A stretch of DNA of 64,000 nt from Salvia splendens (lineage: Eukaryota; Streptophyta; Magnoliopsida; Lamiales; Lamiaceae): NCBI RefSeq assembly GCF_004379255.2, contig NC_056042.1, positions 11,021,901 to 11,085,900 on the forward strand, given 5' to 3'. A program made the translations under genes and the position numbers. How positions within the stretch are numbered: position 1 is the first letter of the stretch; every line of letters starts with the position of its first letter. The notes beneath the pieces were generated by a model that was given only the letters and a program-made list of their open reading frames with translations, did no database searches and was not told the DNA's origin. Below are positions 21,661 to 32,200 of this stretch, piece by piece.

Positions 21661-22308
21661 ACCCTCCGTTCCTTAACCGTTCCTTAAATTACTATTCATT
21701 CAATTTCATTTTTTTTTTATTTCCAACCCAATTCAATTTAAATAAACATATTTTTTTTTATTTCCAACCTGCAACCCTCCGTCTCCCAATCGCCGAACGC
21801 GTTGAGATCCCACCCACCCGAGCCGCCACCGCCGTAATTCCCGTCGCCGGACATTTTGTGAAGGAGATTGAAATAGAAAATTGGAGAGGAATTGATGTTG
21901 GTTTAAGAAGAGTAGATGTGTAGTTGTGTGTGAAATGTAATAAATTAGGTGTATTTATAGAATAAGAAAATAAAAATAAAAATTTAAAAAATTAAAAAAA
22001 GTTAAAAAACGATAATATTACCGTTAAAAAAAAATTTTAAATCAATTTTTTTTAAAAAAATATTAATTATTGCGTCATCGCTGACGTGTCCCACTCGCGG
22101 GCCGGCGAGTGGGAAGCACGCACGAAGCGGGGAGCGCCACGTCGCCCCAGCGCGTGGCGGCACAAGCCGTGCCGCGTTCCGTGCCGTCGGCACCCGGCAC
22201 GGAATGGGAACGGAATGGGAGCGGAATGGTGCGCCGCAACGCGTTCCGCGGCGAAACCGTTCCGGCGGAACGGCACGCGGAACGCCGGCGGCACGCGTTG
22301 CGGGTGCC
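21661..22308 (-). mobile_element. Harbinger-like fragment with promoter and first exon
   Basis: Read on the minus strand from 22308, the sequence begins GGGCACCCGCAACGCG (TAA follows on the plus side, compatible with a Harbinger 3-bp target). It then has a GC-rich subterminal block, an AT-rich stretch, a TATA box (TATAAATACACC, about 21950-21961), a leader, and an ATG at about 21860. The short Gly-rich frame reads MSGDGNYGGGGSGGWDLNAF. This layout copies the Harbinger element at 3989-4776. The left end has no matching inverted repeat. A 12-bp repeat GCAACCCTCCGT at 21657 and 21770 flanks a T-rich insert. Assignment is tentative. Confidence 0.4.
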
Positions 22309-24136
22309 CTAAGGAGGGGTTCTTATAGGCACATTGTAGTGTACTTAAGAGGATTAAATGGCTCTTGCAGCAGTTTTGTTTTCATTTGCTGCAGCATATC
22401 AATTTCTCCTTGATTCTCACCACTTTTAATTAAGAACTTTTGATTTTTTGCCTGGGCCCAAGTATCCTTGTATTAATTTGCTTTTTTTGGTCTTGCTGTA
22501 CAAGGAGAGGATGCAGGGGCTGCCTTGAGGGGTGGATTTGCAGGCATTGACTTGCCCTTTTTGGGTAAGTTCTTGGTCCTCTTTTACTAAAGGGGTTTGT
22601 CCTCCTCTTAGTTTAGACTTTTTTTCTTAATTTCTTGTGTCTTTACTCATAAATTCTTGTTTGTATCTTGCAGGTTGGGAAAGGCTCAGCTGCCTCCTGG
22701 CTACCCGAGACATGGGCCTGCTAGCCCGGGCCCGACGGCTGCTCGGATATGGGCCGTGGTGGGGTGAGATTTAGGCTTGGGAAAAGAAGCCCAAAGTGTA
22801 GATAATAGGAACTTTTAGTTTCTTAGTCTTCTTGGCTCATTCATGAATATTTTGTAAAAGTATAGTTTCTTTTTAGTTTCTTAGTCTTCGTGGCTCATTC
22901 ATGAATATTTTGTAAAAGTATAGTTTCTTTTCTTTCCGTTCATAAATCACACATGAGATGATCATATAGGTTAATGTATTATTTGAGATATATACGAACA
23001 CTTTAGTTCGAGAAGAACGACTTTAACTCCTTGTACGACGTTCATTGTATTCCATAACTATACGTTAGATTGTTTTAGTTTGTTCGATTAATACTTTAAC
23101 TTTTGTTTTTGGGAACTTACAACATTGAACATCAATAGAGAGGTAATGAATTTCATTCAAAACACGAATCAAGAGAGCGAAAAATTCTCTAGTTCGACAT
23201 TAAACATCAACGGAAAAAGATAATAAGATAAGCGGGTATTACAATTAAGAACATTGTCGGTTATTAGGGTTTTCAAATATTCTATCAGGGCTTCGGATCG
23301 TCTACGGGTACATGCATTGTCGGGTACGGGATATGAGGTAATCCTGATATGTTGCCAGGCGGGTATTAAGACAACAAATTTGGCTAAAATCATATACGGA
23401 TACCCGACTTGTCGGGTGCATGTATCCGCGGGTGACCCGTTTCGCCACCCCTAGACAATATACTCTATCCTTTCAATAAAAAATTTTCAATTTTATCATT
23501 TTAGTCTTTTCTTTAAAATAAGAATAATTTAAATAGACCCCACCATGCATTTATGTATATATAACTTTCATTATCTTTTTTCCTTCTCTGTTTTATTTAC
23601 AAATTGCTCAATAAAATTTGTATATTGTTTAAAATTATGCTATTTGTATGAGACAGGAGTGTTATATTTCGAAAATTCAGTCACGGTCATTATATACATT
23701 TCAATAACTCGTCTTAATTCTAATTTCAATCATCACGTTATAATAACTCATTCTTTCGTTTGAATTTCTCTGTATCAAAAATAGTAGATGAATAAAGTGT
23801 TATTGTTATATTAGTATCATATGATCGATTCTTAGTCTTCCGTCCACCTTTTCTTGAAGATAAAATTTGATATATGGTCAAACATGACACCTCCTACTTG
23901 ACACATTCTAAAGTGATTCTGATCCATTGAGCTGGTTGCACTAATATGTTTCCTTACCAACTTAATCAAACGAAGTAGGTAATATCAGTATACTAGTACT
24001 ACATTTTTTCCACTAAACTAGATAAAATTTTGTATTCTTATTTACTATAGAGTGTACTTTAAATTTAATTTATAAAAAATACACTTTGCATTTGTATTTA
24101 ATTATGGACTAGGTTCGAGTAACCCATTAAAAATTA
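22309..24136. other. Repeat-derived spacer, no gene seen
   Basis: The block 22330-22800 (GCTGCAGCATATC…, GGGCCCAAGTATCC, CCCGGGCCCGACGG) looks like part of a retroelement but has no coding match. A 58-bp tandem duplication lies at 22813-22928. The region 23270-23455 has GTCGGGTACGGGATATG and CCACCCCTAG words of a degenerate hAT-type MITE. Open frames here are short and unconvincing. Confidence 0.4.
22813..22928. repeat. 58-bp tandem duplication
   Basis: The unit beginning TTTTAGTTTCTTAGTCTTC is present at 22813-22870 and 22871-22928, with a single visible T/G difference (CTTCTTGG versus CTTCGTGG). Confidence 0.85.
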
Positions 24137-24397
24137 CTTCCTCTGTGTTCCGTTTGCTATTAGGAGTCTCAATTTACCGTTTTAGTCTGTTTGTCTATCA
24201 TTAGGAGTTCAGGTTCACTTTTACTATAATAGTTAGTTAGACCACTCATTCCACTAACTTATTCTGCTCACATTTTATCATAAAAATAATATATAAATAT
24301 GAGTCACACATTCCATTACATTTCTCCATCCACTTTCCTATGTTTCTTAAAACACGTATCAAACTCAAATGAGACTCTTAATGGCGGCCGTAAGGAA
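24137..24397. mobile_element. Stowaway/mariner-type MITE
   Basis: The left end CTTCCTCTGTGTTCCG and the right end, in reverse complement, TTCCTTACGGCCGCCATTAA are imperfect inverted repeats with TA flanks. The AGGAGTCTCA/TGAGACTCTTAA pairing continues inside. It is non-coding. Confidence 0.6.
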
Positions 24398-24756
24398 TAA
24401 TATTATTTCTTTAATTATTTTATAAAACAATTATAATTTAGTTTTATTCTCTAAGTTCGTGTAAATCAAGTTTAAATCGTTTAAATCAGGTTTAATCATA
24501 CAATAGCATGTTTTACTCGTGTAAATAAGGTTCAGTTGTTACCAATATTAGACCATGTCATTAACATATTCTTGCTGTGTTTAGATTTGAAGGTAGCATG
24601 TCAAGTTCGTGTTCGGATTGAGAATTTTCTTAACGATCCGGATTAGACTTTATTGAATTGGGTTGTTATTAAGTTGACCTGATAAGGACCCAACCCGCAC
24701 AATTTGTCACCCATATTAAATTTGAAGTTCAATCTGATGATTTATGTAGTTAAAAT

Positions 24757-25355
24757 TAGGGGTGGGTAGGTACGGTATACCTTACTGAAACCACCATACC
24801 GTATATCTTACCGTAAATTCGGTATGCGAAAAAATCATACATTTATCTTACCAAAATTTTCGGTATACCTTATTTTCGGTATAGAGAATTTTCATACCGA
24901 TATCGTACCTTATTTTCGGTATGCCGTATCAAAGTTCGGTATACCATATTTTTGTGGTATACCTTACTTTCAATATCAATGAAAATTGAATATTTGAGTT
25001 TTTAGAATACTATTTATATTTTATAGTAATTTAAATAATATACGGGGTATTAAATACTAGTATATTTTATTCATATTATATCATATTTCACAATAAACTT
25101 TATAATTTAAAAATATATAAAATACTTTATATATTATTATATTCATATTTTACGGTATATACCTTAAATTACGGTATATACCGAATTTCGGTATGCCGCG
25201 GTATATAAAAATTCATACCTTTACCTTACCGAAATATTTCAGTAAGGTATCATACCGTACCGAAAATCACGGTATACCAAAAAATCAGTATTTTCGGTAT
25301 TTTTTTGATATGATAAGGCCGATATTTCGACATTTCGATATTTTTCCCAGCCCTA
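24757..25355. mobile_element. hAT-type MITE rich in GGTATACC words
   Basis: The ends TAGGGGTGGG (24757) and, in reverse complement, TAGGGCTGGG (25355) are short terminal inverted repeats. The flanks GTTAAAAT (24749-24756) and GTTAAATA (25356-25363) match at seven positions, consistent with an 8-bp hAT duplication. The interior is dominated by CGGTAT/ATACCG repeats on both strands and can fold extensively. It is about 600 bp and non-coding. Confidence 0.7.
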
Positions 25356-25635
25356 GTTAAATATTTAGTTTGATATATACTTTTTTTCATAAAAATAAAA
25401 CCTTTGTAAACCTTCGGTAATGATACAAATTTTAATAGAATTGATAAAGGATATGGGGAGAAAAAGTTAATTAAATTATTATTAGTAACAAGGTCGACCT
25501 TAGCAAAAATAAAAACTTACCACTAAATAATAAAATGAACTAATTTTATTGACTAACCATAACTAAAAAGATGACTGTGAAACATGGAGATACTTAAATT
25601 ATGTTATTTTTATGAGACAGAAGTAATAAAAGTAA

Positions 25636-26870
25636 GAGTGAACTGCCATAAAAGTCCTTAACTTATTGGGTTGTGATACCACCGGTCTCTAACAAAAAAA
25701 ATATTGTCAGATGATCCTAACGTTAAACATAATTACAAATCATGTTTTTTTAGTCACTTTTCGGACGAAAATGCCCAAATGGCTTGAAGGTATTATTGGC
25801 AATCCCTAAATTCGCTAACATATTTTGTCACATTTCTGTCAGCAACTTCTTATGTGATATCCTAATAAGTTCTGGTACTTCATACATAATTAATGTTTTG
25901 TCAATATTTGTACACAAAAAAAACTTCTTATATTCATATATTTCTAGTTAGTGTAACAATATACTATCATGTAGAAAATTCATTGAGAAACAACAAAAAA
26001 TATGAAAAAGTGAAGTTATTTATGGAATAAAATCTGAATCAATAATACATAGAATAAAAATATATTTTATTTTTAATTAAATGATACACTAATTATTTTC
26101 TTGAAAACACTGACATTTAAAATATTATTTCATTATATATCATCGAACTAATTTGTTAATCTAAGCCTCACTTTAATAAGATTTTATATTTATTGACATT
26201 TTATTAAGAATTTTAATTTAGCTCAAACTAAAATTTTTAACATCATATGAATATTCAATCTTTATATATAAATTTACATAGTTTCTTGTCATTCATGATA
26301 AAATTGAAACATGAGTAATAATTTGAAAATATTCAAGCATGTGACATTAGCTATTTAATTCATGGAAATTTTTTTAATTAATAATAGTATCTGAAATTAA
26401 GACAATGTAAATTTATAAATTAATACTGCAAAAGTGGGATACTTCAAGGTAAAAAAAATAAAAATTAAGGAAAATAGAAAACATAAAAAATACCAGAAAA
26501 TGATTTTTATAAGGAAGAAAGGTCTCATTTTATTATTTTCAAATTAATTAATGCAGATAATGATAAATATGAAGTATATTGTAAAAAAATTAGAAAGTGT
26601 AAATAATGACAAAATTTTAATTACGTATGAAGTACCAGAACTTATTAGAAAATTATATAAGAAGTTGTTGACAAAAATGTGGCAGAAATCACGTGTCAAC
26701 AATATAATGGAGTGACAAAAATGCCCCTTTAGGGCCTGAGGGTGTTTTGGTCCGAAAAAACATGATTCGTGATTATATTTGACATTAGGGTCCTCTGACG
26801 CTAATTTTTTTTGTTAGGGACCTGTGGTGTCACAACCCGAAAAGTTATGGACTTTTGCGGTAGTTCACTC
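25636..26870. mobile_element. Mutator-like non-autonomous element with 9-bp TSD
   Basis: The terminal inverted repeat GAGTGAACT is present at both ends, with long matching arms (GGTCTCTAACAAAAAAAAT at left against TTTTTTTTGTTAGGGACC at right). The 9-bp TAAAAGTAA is perfectly duplicated at 25627-25635 and 26871-26879. The right arm matches the left arm of the 5641-6902 element in reverse complement (GGTGTTTTGGTCCGAAAAAA and AATTAATGCAGATAATGATA), so the two are the same family in opposite orientation. It has no coding capacity. Confidence 0.85.
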
Positions 26871-26929
26871 TAAAAGTAAATGTCGCATATATGGATTTTT
26901 TTATATTGAAAACAGATATTTAAATTTTA

Positions 26930-27840
26930 GAGTGAACTACGCAAATGGTATCCAAACTATGTTATTTGTACGCTATTGATCCTAAACTTAAAAATTATAA
27001 TGGGTGGTCCTTAGACTAAGGTGTAATCACATTTTTAGTACTTTTTCACTATTCATCACAATTTTGTGCCAAAAATGTTCCCAAGGTATGGAGGGCATTT
27101 TTGGTCTTTCATATATAAATACTGGATATGCTACTCTCTCTCTCTATTATTTTGGATATGATACTTTCTCATAGTTTGAGTGCCTAAAATGATATTTTTC
27201 ACTACACTTTTTAAATCACCGTCCTCTTTCTCTCTCTTTCTCTAAAACTTTAGAAAGTAAAAAATTAAAATTAAAAATAAATATGAAATTCTTAAATATA
27301 TTAATTATGAAATTAGAATTATAAGTTTAATTATGATTGCGATTCAATTATTTTTAATATTTATAATTAAAAATTTATGATTAATTTATAAAATTTTAAT
27401 TTTTAATATTAATAAATACTCAAATCACAATCAAAATTAAATTTAGCTAAAAATTATTTTGATAATTAAATTTGTAATTTTAATTTTTATAATGATATAT
27501 TTCAGAATTTCATTGTACTTTTTTGTTATAATTTTTTACTTTATATTAGTTTAAGATAAAAAGGATTTGACATAAAGTGATTGAAAAAGTAAAGATAAAA
27601 ATATGATTTCATACACTTAAATTATAAGAAAATATCATATTCAATACTAGAAAGAGATATAGAAAATATCATATCCAGTGCATGCCTTAGGGGTATTTAA
27701 GGTACAAAATTGTGATGAATAGTGAAAAAGTACCAAAAACGTATTACACCTTAGTCTATGACTACCCATAATATTTTTAAAGTTTAGGGACCATTGCCGT
27801 GTAAAACGCATAATTTAGATACCATTTGCGTAGTTCACTC
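26930..27840. mobile_element. Second type of Mutator-like MITE
   Basis: The left end GAGTGAACTACGCAAATGGT and the right end, in reverse complement, GAGTGAACTACGCAAATGGT match exactly over these 20 bases. Matching continues inward through TTTTCACTATTCATCACAAT. The flanks TAAATTTTA (26921-26929) and TAACTTTTA (27841-27849) differ at one base, consistent with a 9-bp target duplication. It is 911 bp, AT-rich and non-coding. It begins only 60 bp after the element at 25636-26870. Confidence 0.82.
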
Positions 27841-28868
27841 TAACTTTTATTGCAATAATACTTATCTCTATTTTCGGCTTAAAATAAAAACTTGTCTGTG
27901 TTTTGATTTTTAGCGAATGATAGAGTTTAAAAGTTAAAAGGGGATGTGCCTATATTTACCTGAGGTTTTATACTAGTCCCTCACTTTGATTTTTTTTTTG
28001 AAATGCTTATATAATGTGTTTTTACTCTTCATTAAATATGCACTCTTTATCTCATTTCTATATACTTGAACTTCAACCTTCAATGCTAAATCTCATGAAG
28101 TTAAATTCTTTTAAGAAAAAAACATGTGTCCAATTCTTATAACTACTAGTGGTACTTAGTTATTACTCCTCCCATGTCATAGTACAAGTTACCCTTTCTA
28201 TTTTAATTTACCCTACAAAATATATCATATCCATGTTTATTTTTTTTCTCTTAAATTAATATATGAAAATACTATTTTATTTTTCCACTTAATAAGCAAA
28301 AGAATATTTTCTAAAATTACGTGTCATTATTCAAATGTGACATCTACCTCGAAGCAACATAATTGTTCTCTATACTTTATCACATCTTGAAAAATTGAAA
28401 AATTACTTTTTCCTATACTTTATATTTAAATAATATGATCAGTTGATAACTATCTTTAACTGGTAACTGACAACCATGTCAACAGCGTTGTGCATTTAGT
28501 GTCATATAAATGTCTTCTTGTTGACACCTATAATGTAAGTTGTTAATATAATTGTCAGTTATTAATTTTAAGGTAATTTTCAAATCTAACAAGATCCTTA
28601 TACTTAATTTATGAAAAATATATAAAATCTCATACACTATGAAAGATATGAAATCTCATACATTTAAGTACTATGAAATATATTTATTTAAATGCAACGG
28701 AGTGAGTATAAGTTCATGTCGAAATAACACTTCGTAAATTCGGATTGTCATCCCTAATTCTACTAGGATAGGTGCTCCAATTCCAAATCTTTATAGGAGT
28801 ATTAATAAATTGTGAATATATAAATATTTATGCAGCGTTAAATTTATATATTTTCGTAGACAAACTCT
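27841..28868. other. AT-rich region upstream of the SIN3-like gene
   Basis: No gene is seen. The stretch 28158-28708 starts TTACTCCTCCCATGTCATAG and ends ACGGAGTGAGTA, which suggests another mariner-type MITE fragment, but the ends cannot be fixed. Confidence 0.4.
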
Positions 28869-28882
28869 GTATATATATATAC
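28869..28882 (+). promoter_or_regulatory. Candidate TATA box of the SIN3-like gene
   Basis: GTATATATATATAC lies about 340 bp before the start codon and is followed by a C/T-rich leader (CTCACACCATTGCTGC, CTTCTCCTCTTCC), typical of a plant 5' untranslated region. No other core promoter is evident. Confidence 0.45.
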
Positions 28883-29213
28883 CACCACACGCTCACACCA
28901 TTGCTGCTAAAACGAAGTATTTCTTGCTCCCTCATTAAGATCCATTGCTGCAAAAAGCTCCAACCTTTTTAATGCCATTTCTTCGATTATCCTTTCCCTA
29001 TATCTCAAGTAATTCCAATTGTCTTCTCCTCTTCCATGATAGGCGATCTTCCTCCAGGTATGCACGATTACTCTTCGATTTTTGGATCTAATTCTAATCC
29101 TTTCAATTGCTGCAAACTTAATTGTTTCCTAATTTCTCTCTGGATCAGGATTTTCTCTACTCCAACTAAATACAACGTGCTATTTATAATCTCTGATTTT
29201 TCGATACAAAGCC

Positions 29214-32200
29214 ATGAAGAGGTCTAGAGATGATGTTTTTGCGACTGCCATTCCTTCTCCAACTGAGCCGTGAGTTTTTCCCTTTTTAAGCGTTGATTTT
29301 TTTTGCTGTTTGGGGATGAGTTGGTTGAGGTTTTTGTGATTGATTAGTTTTGATTTTTAGCCGTGAGATTGATCTTGCTGTTGAGGTGCTCCAGTTTTTT
29401 TGCTGTTGTGTATTGTGTTTGCAATTTATGTCAAATTTTTGAGCTTTTGTTGTATTTCGTGTTGCGGATTGTGCTCGGTGAACTGAATCTCGAATGGTTG
29501 CGTAGGTGTTTGATTGTCTTGGAAAGTGATGTTTTTATGAGTTGTTTGGGGAAACTTTGTGCTGATATGTATGCTTCAGAAGATTGTCTTTCGTCTGCTC
29601 CTTTGTTCGGAAGACAGTATAATGGTCATGTCGTGTGCACCGTTGTTGATATGAAAATTTCTCATTCAATGCAAGGAAGGTTGCCTTCTTTTATTATGAA
29701 AGTGTGTGTTGATAAGGGTTTCAAATTTGCATATTTGGGGGACGATGAAGTTCTGGAAAAGCCCAGGTGTCAACGGCAAGGAGTGCGCAGAAGCTCCAGA
29801 CGACTGATGCCTTGTCATATCTCAAAGTTGTGAAGGAAAAGTTTCAGGACAAAGGGGACTTGTATAATGAGTTTCTTGATGTCATGAAAGAGTTCAAGGC
29901 TCAAAGGTATACCTGTGCTTTTCCTATTTTGGGATTTAGTCCGGATTTCATTATGCTAATGTGTTTATATGTGTTTTGCTGGTCTGGATGTAGGATTGAT
30001 ACATCTGGTGTTATAGTAAAAGTGAAGGAACTATTTAGAGGGGAACGGGACCTAATTCTGGGTTTCAATGCCTTTTTACCAAAGGGATATGAAATTACCC
30101 TCCCAGCCGAGGATGATGAACCACTTCTAAAAAAGAAGCCCGTAGATTTTGAAGAAGCAATTGGTTTTGTAAACAAAATAAAGGTGCGCCTATAGTCTTC
30201 TGTTTCCTGTTTCTCCATTAGAATTTGTGGTCTGACCAATTTCAAATTAATCGCAGACCAGATTTCAGGGTGATCATCATGTATACAATGCATTTCTTGA
30301 CATCTTGAATATATACAGAAAAAATAATATGTCAATAACAGAAGTCTATCAGGAGGTACTCCACTCAGAATCCATGTTATTAATATGTGTGATAAAAACA
30401 GATATAATGTTCTTGAGTAGTGATTTCTTGATTTATGTTTGCAGGTTTCAGGTCTTTTTCAGGATCATGCTGACCTCCTTGTAGAGTTTACTCATTTTTT
30501 ACCTTATACTACTGCTGCCGCCCCCGTCCACCGTGCTCAACCCAATAAAAATCATATCTCGCTGCAGAACAGTGGAGGCTCTCCCATGACAATGATTCGG
30601 TCCATTGAGCAGGTCAATTTCACTTTTGTGAATTATTGTTTTGTGGTTGACTCTGTAATACAAAATGAATAAACATCTCTCTTGGAACATTTGTTCCAGA
30701 AGCCTGCTGCAGGCAATTCATTTGTTATTTGCCCTGATTCAGAGCAATGGAAAGTTAGTAAAGAAGATAGCAAAACTGAGCTTCATTATGACGATAACTT
30801 GGACAGTGTAAGAAAATTTGCCGGCGGAGATGATTCTGCTAACGACCAGTTACATAAAGGTTGGTACAGTAAGAATCAGATTGTGTTTCATCAAATTAAT
30901 CTCATTAAATTGTAATATGAGTTCAGTGTTATAACCACTCTTGATTCCCAGTGTACATCCAATTTTTTGAGCATGCAGTAACACTATTGTATCTGTGATC
31001 ATGAGATTTATATTTTAGCATTTTGTTACAGAATATTATTGATTTTGTTATTGCAATTTTTATGTTGAGAATCATTGCCAAACTTTTTGTGTATCTATCT
31101 GCATTCAGTTGGAGTGTTCGCTTGTATCTAGTATAATCAATTCATTTTCTCATGAACAGATAACCCAGTATCAATTTTCTGCGGAAAAGTGAAGGAAAGA
31201 TTGAATGATTCCGAAAGCTACAAGAAGTTTTTGGACTGTGTTCGTTCCTATAGCAGCAAGTTTGTCACACTGCCTCAATTTCAAAAGCTGGTAATTTTTT
31301 CCCTGCGATACTTATCCTTCCAGTTAGCTCCAATTTACATCTGTCCTCTAGTAATGTTGAATTATGGCATAGACAAAAGCAGTTTTAGCTAAAATTGTAT
31401 ACTGCCCCAAAGTTTCTCTATATACCCTTCTCTGTATATCATGCCATTTTTAGTAATGAAAAAATAGCAAGCTACATCCTCCTATCATGCTAATACATCT
31501 CAAGTTAATTGAATTGATGAAGTGATGATAAAGCCTGAAAATATAGATATCAACCATTTAACATTTTATTTACTAGAAAAGAGAATTGCTGGCAACATGT
31601 CATATATTTCACTCTTGTATCTCTGGTAGGATTTTGTTATTCAAGATAAACTGTATGCTGTATCAGGTAGCTAGTATACTGGGTTCACATCCAGACCTCA
31701 GGGAACAGTGCGAAGATTTCATAATTTATGTTGAGAAGACAGGTGAGAAAACATTGATGCTTTTTACGTGTTTTGTGGAAACTATATGTATTTGTTAAGT
31801 TGCTCTGAACTGGATGTTTTACATATTTTCTAGGCAGCAAACAACATTTCAGATCTCTAAAGGTAGATGACCGTGAAGCAGATGTGAATAATAAGGAAGA
31901 CAGTGATAAAAATATAGATCATGACAATACTGAAAGGGATAGATCCGACAAGGCTCTTGCTTTTAGCAAAGATGTCCAAGGACAGAAACTGTCCATTACA
32001 AGGGAGAAGTTTATGGCGAAACCCATCCATGAACTTGATCTCTCTAACTGCGAAAGCTGCACTCCAAGTTACCGACTTCTTCCTGACAATGTTAGTATAT
32101 AGTTTTGTAATACATATCCAAATTTTCTGTATCTTTTTGCTCATCCTTCAGTGTTCCCCAATGCAGTATCCGATTCCATCAGTGAGCTGTAGAACCAAGA

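Noticed and set aside
21408..21923. 171-codon plus-strand frame
   Set aside because: It crosses a boundary between LTR-like GC-rich sequence and a Harbinger-like fragment and contains a T-rich stretch. The minus strand gives the better explanation.
29363..29833. 156-codon frame at the 5' end of the SIN3-like gene
   Set aside because: It lies mostly in intron 1 and reads through exon 2 in the wrong frame; the exon model in the other frame matches the PAH family.
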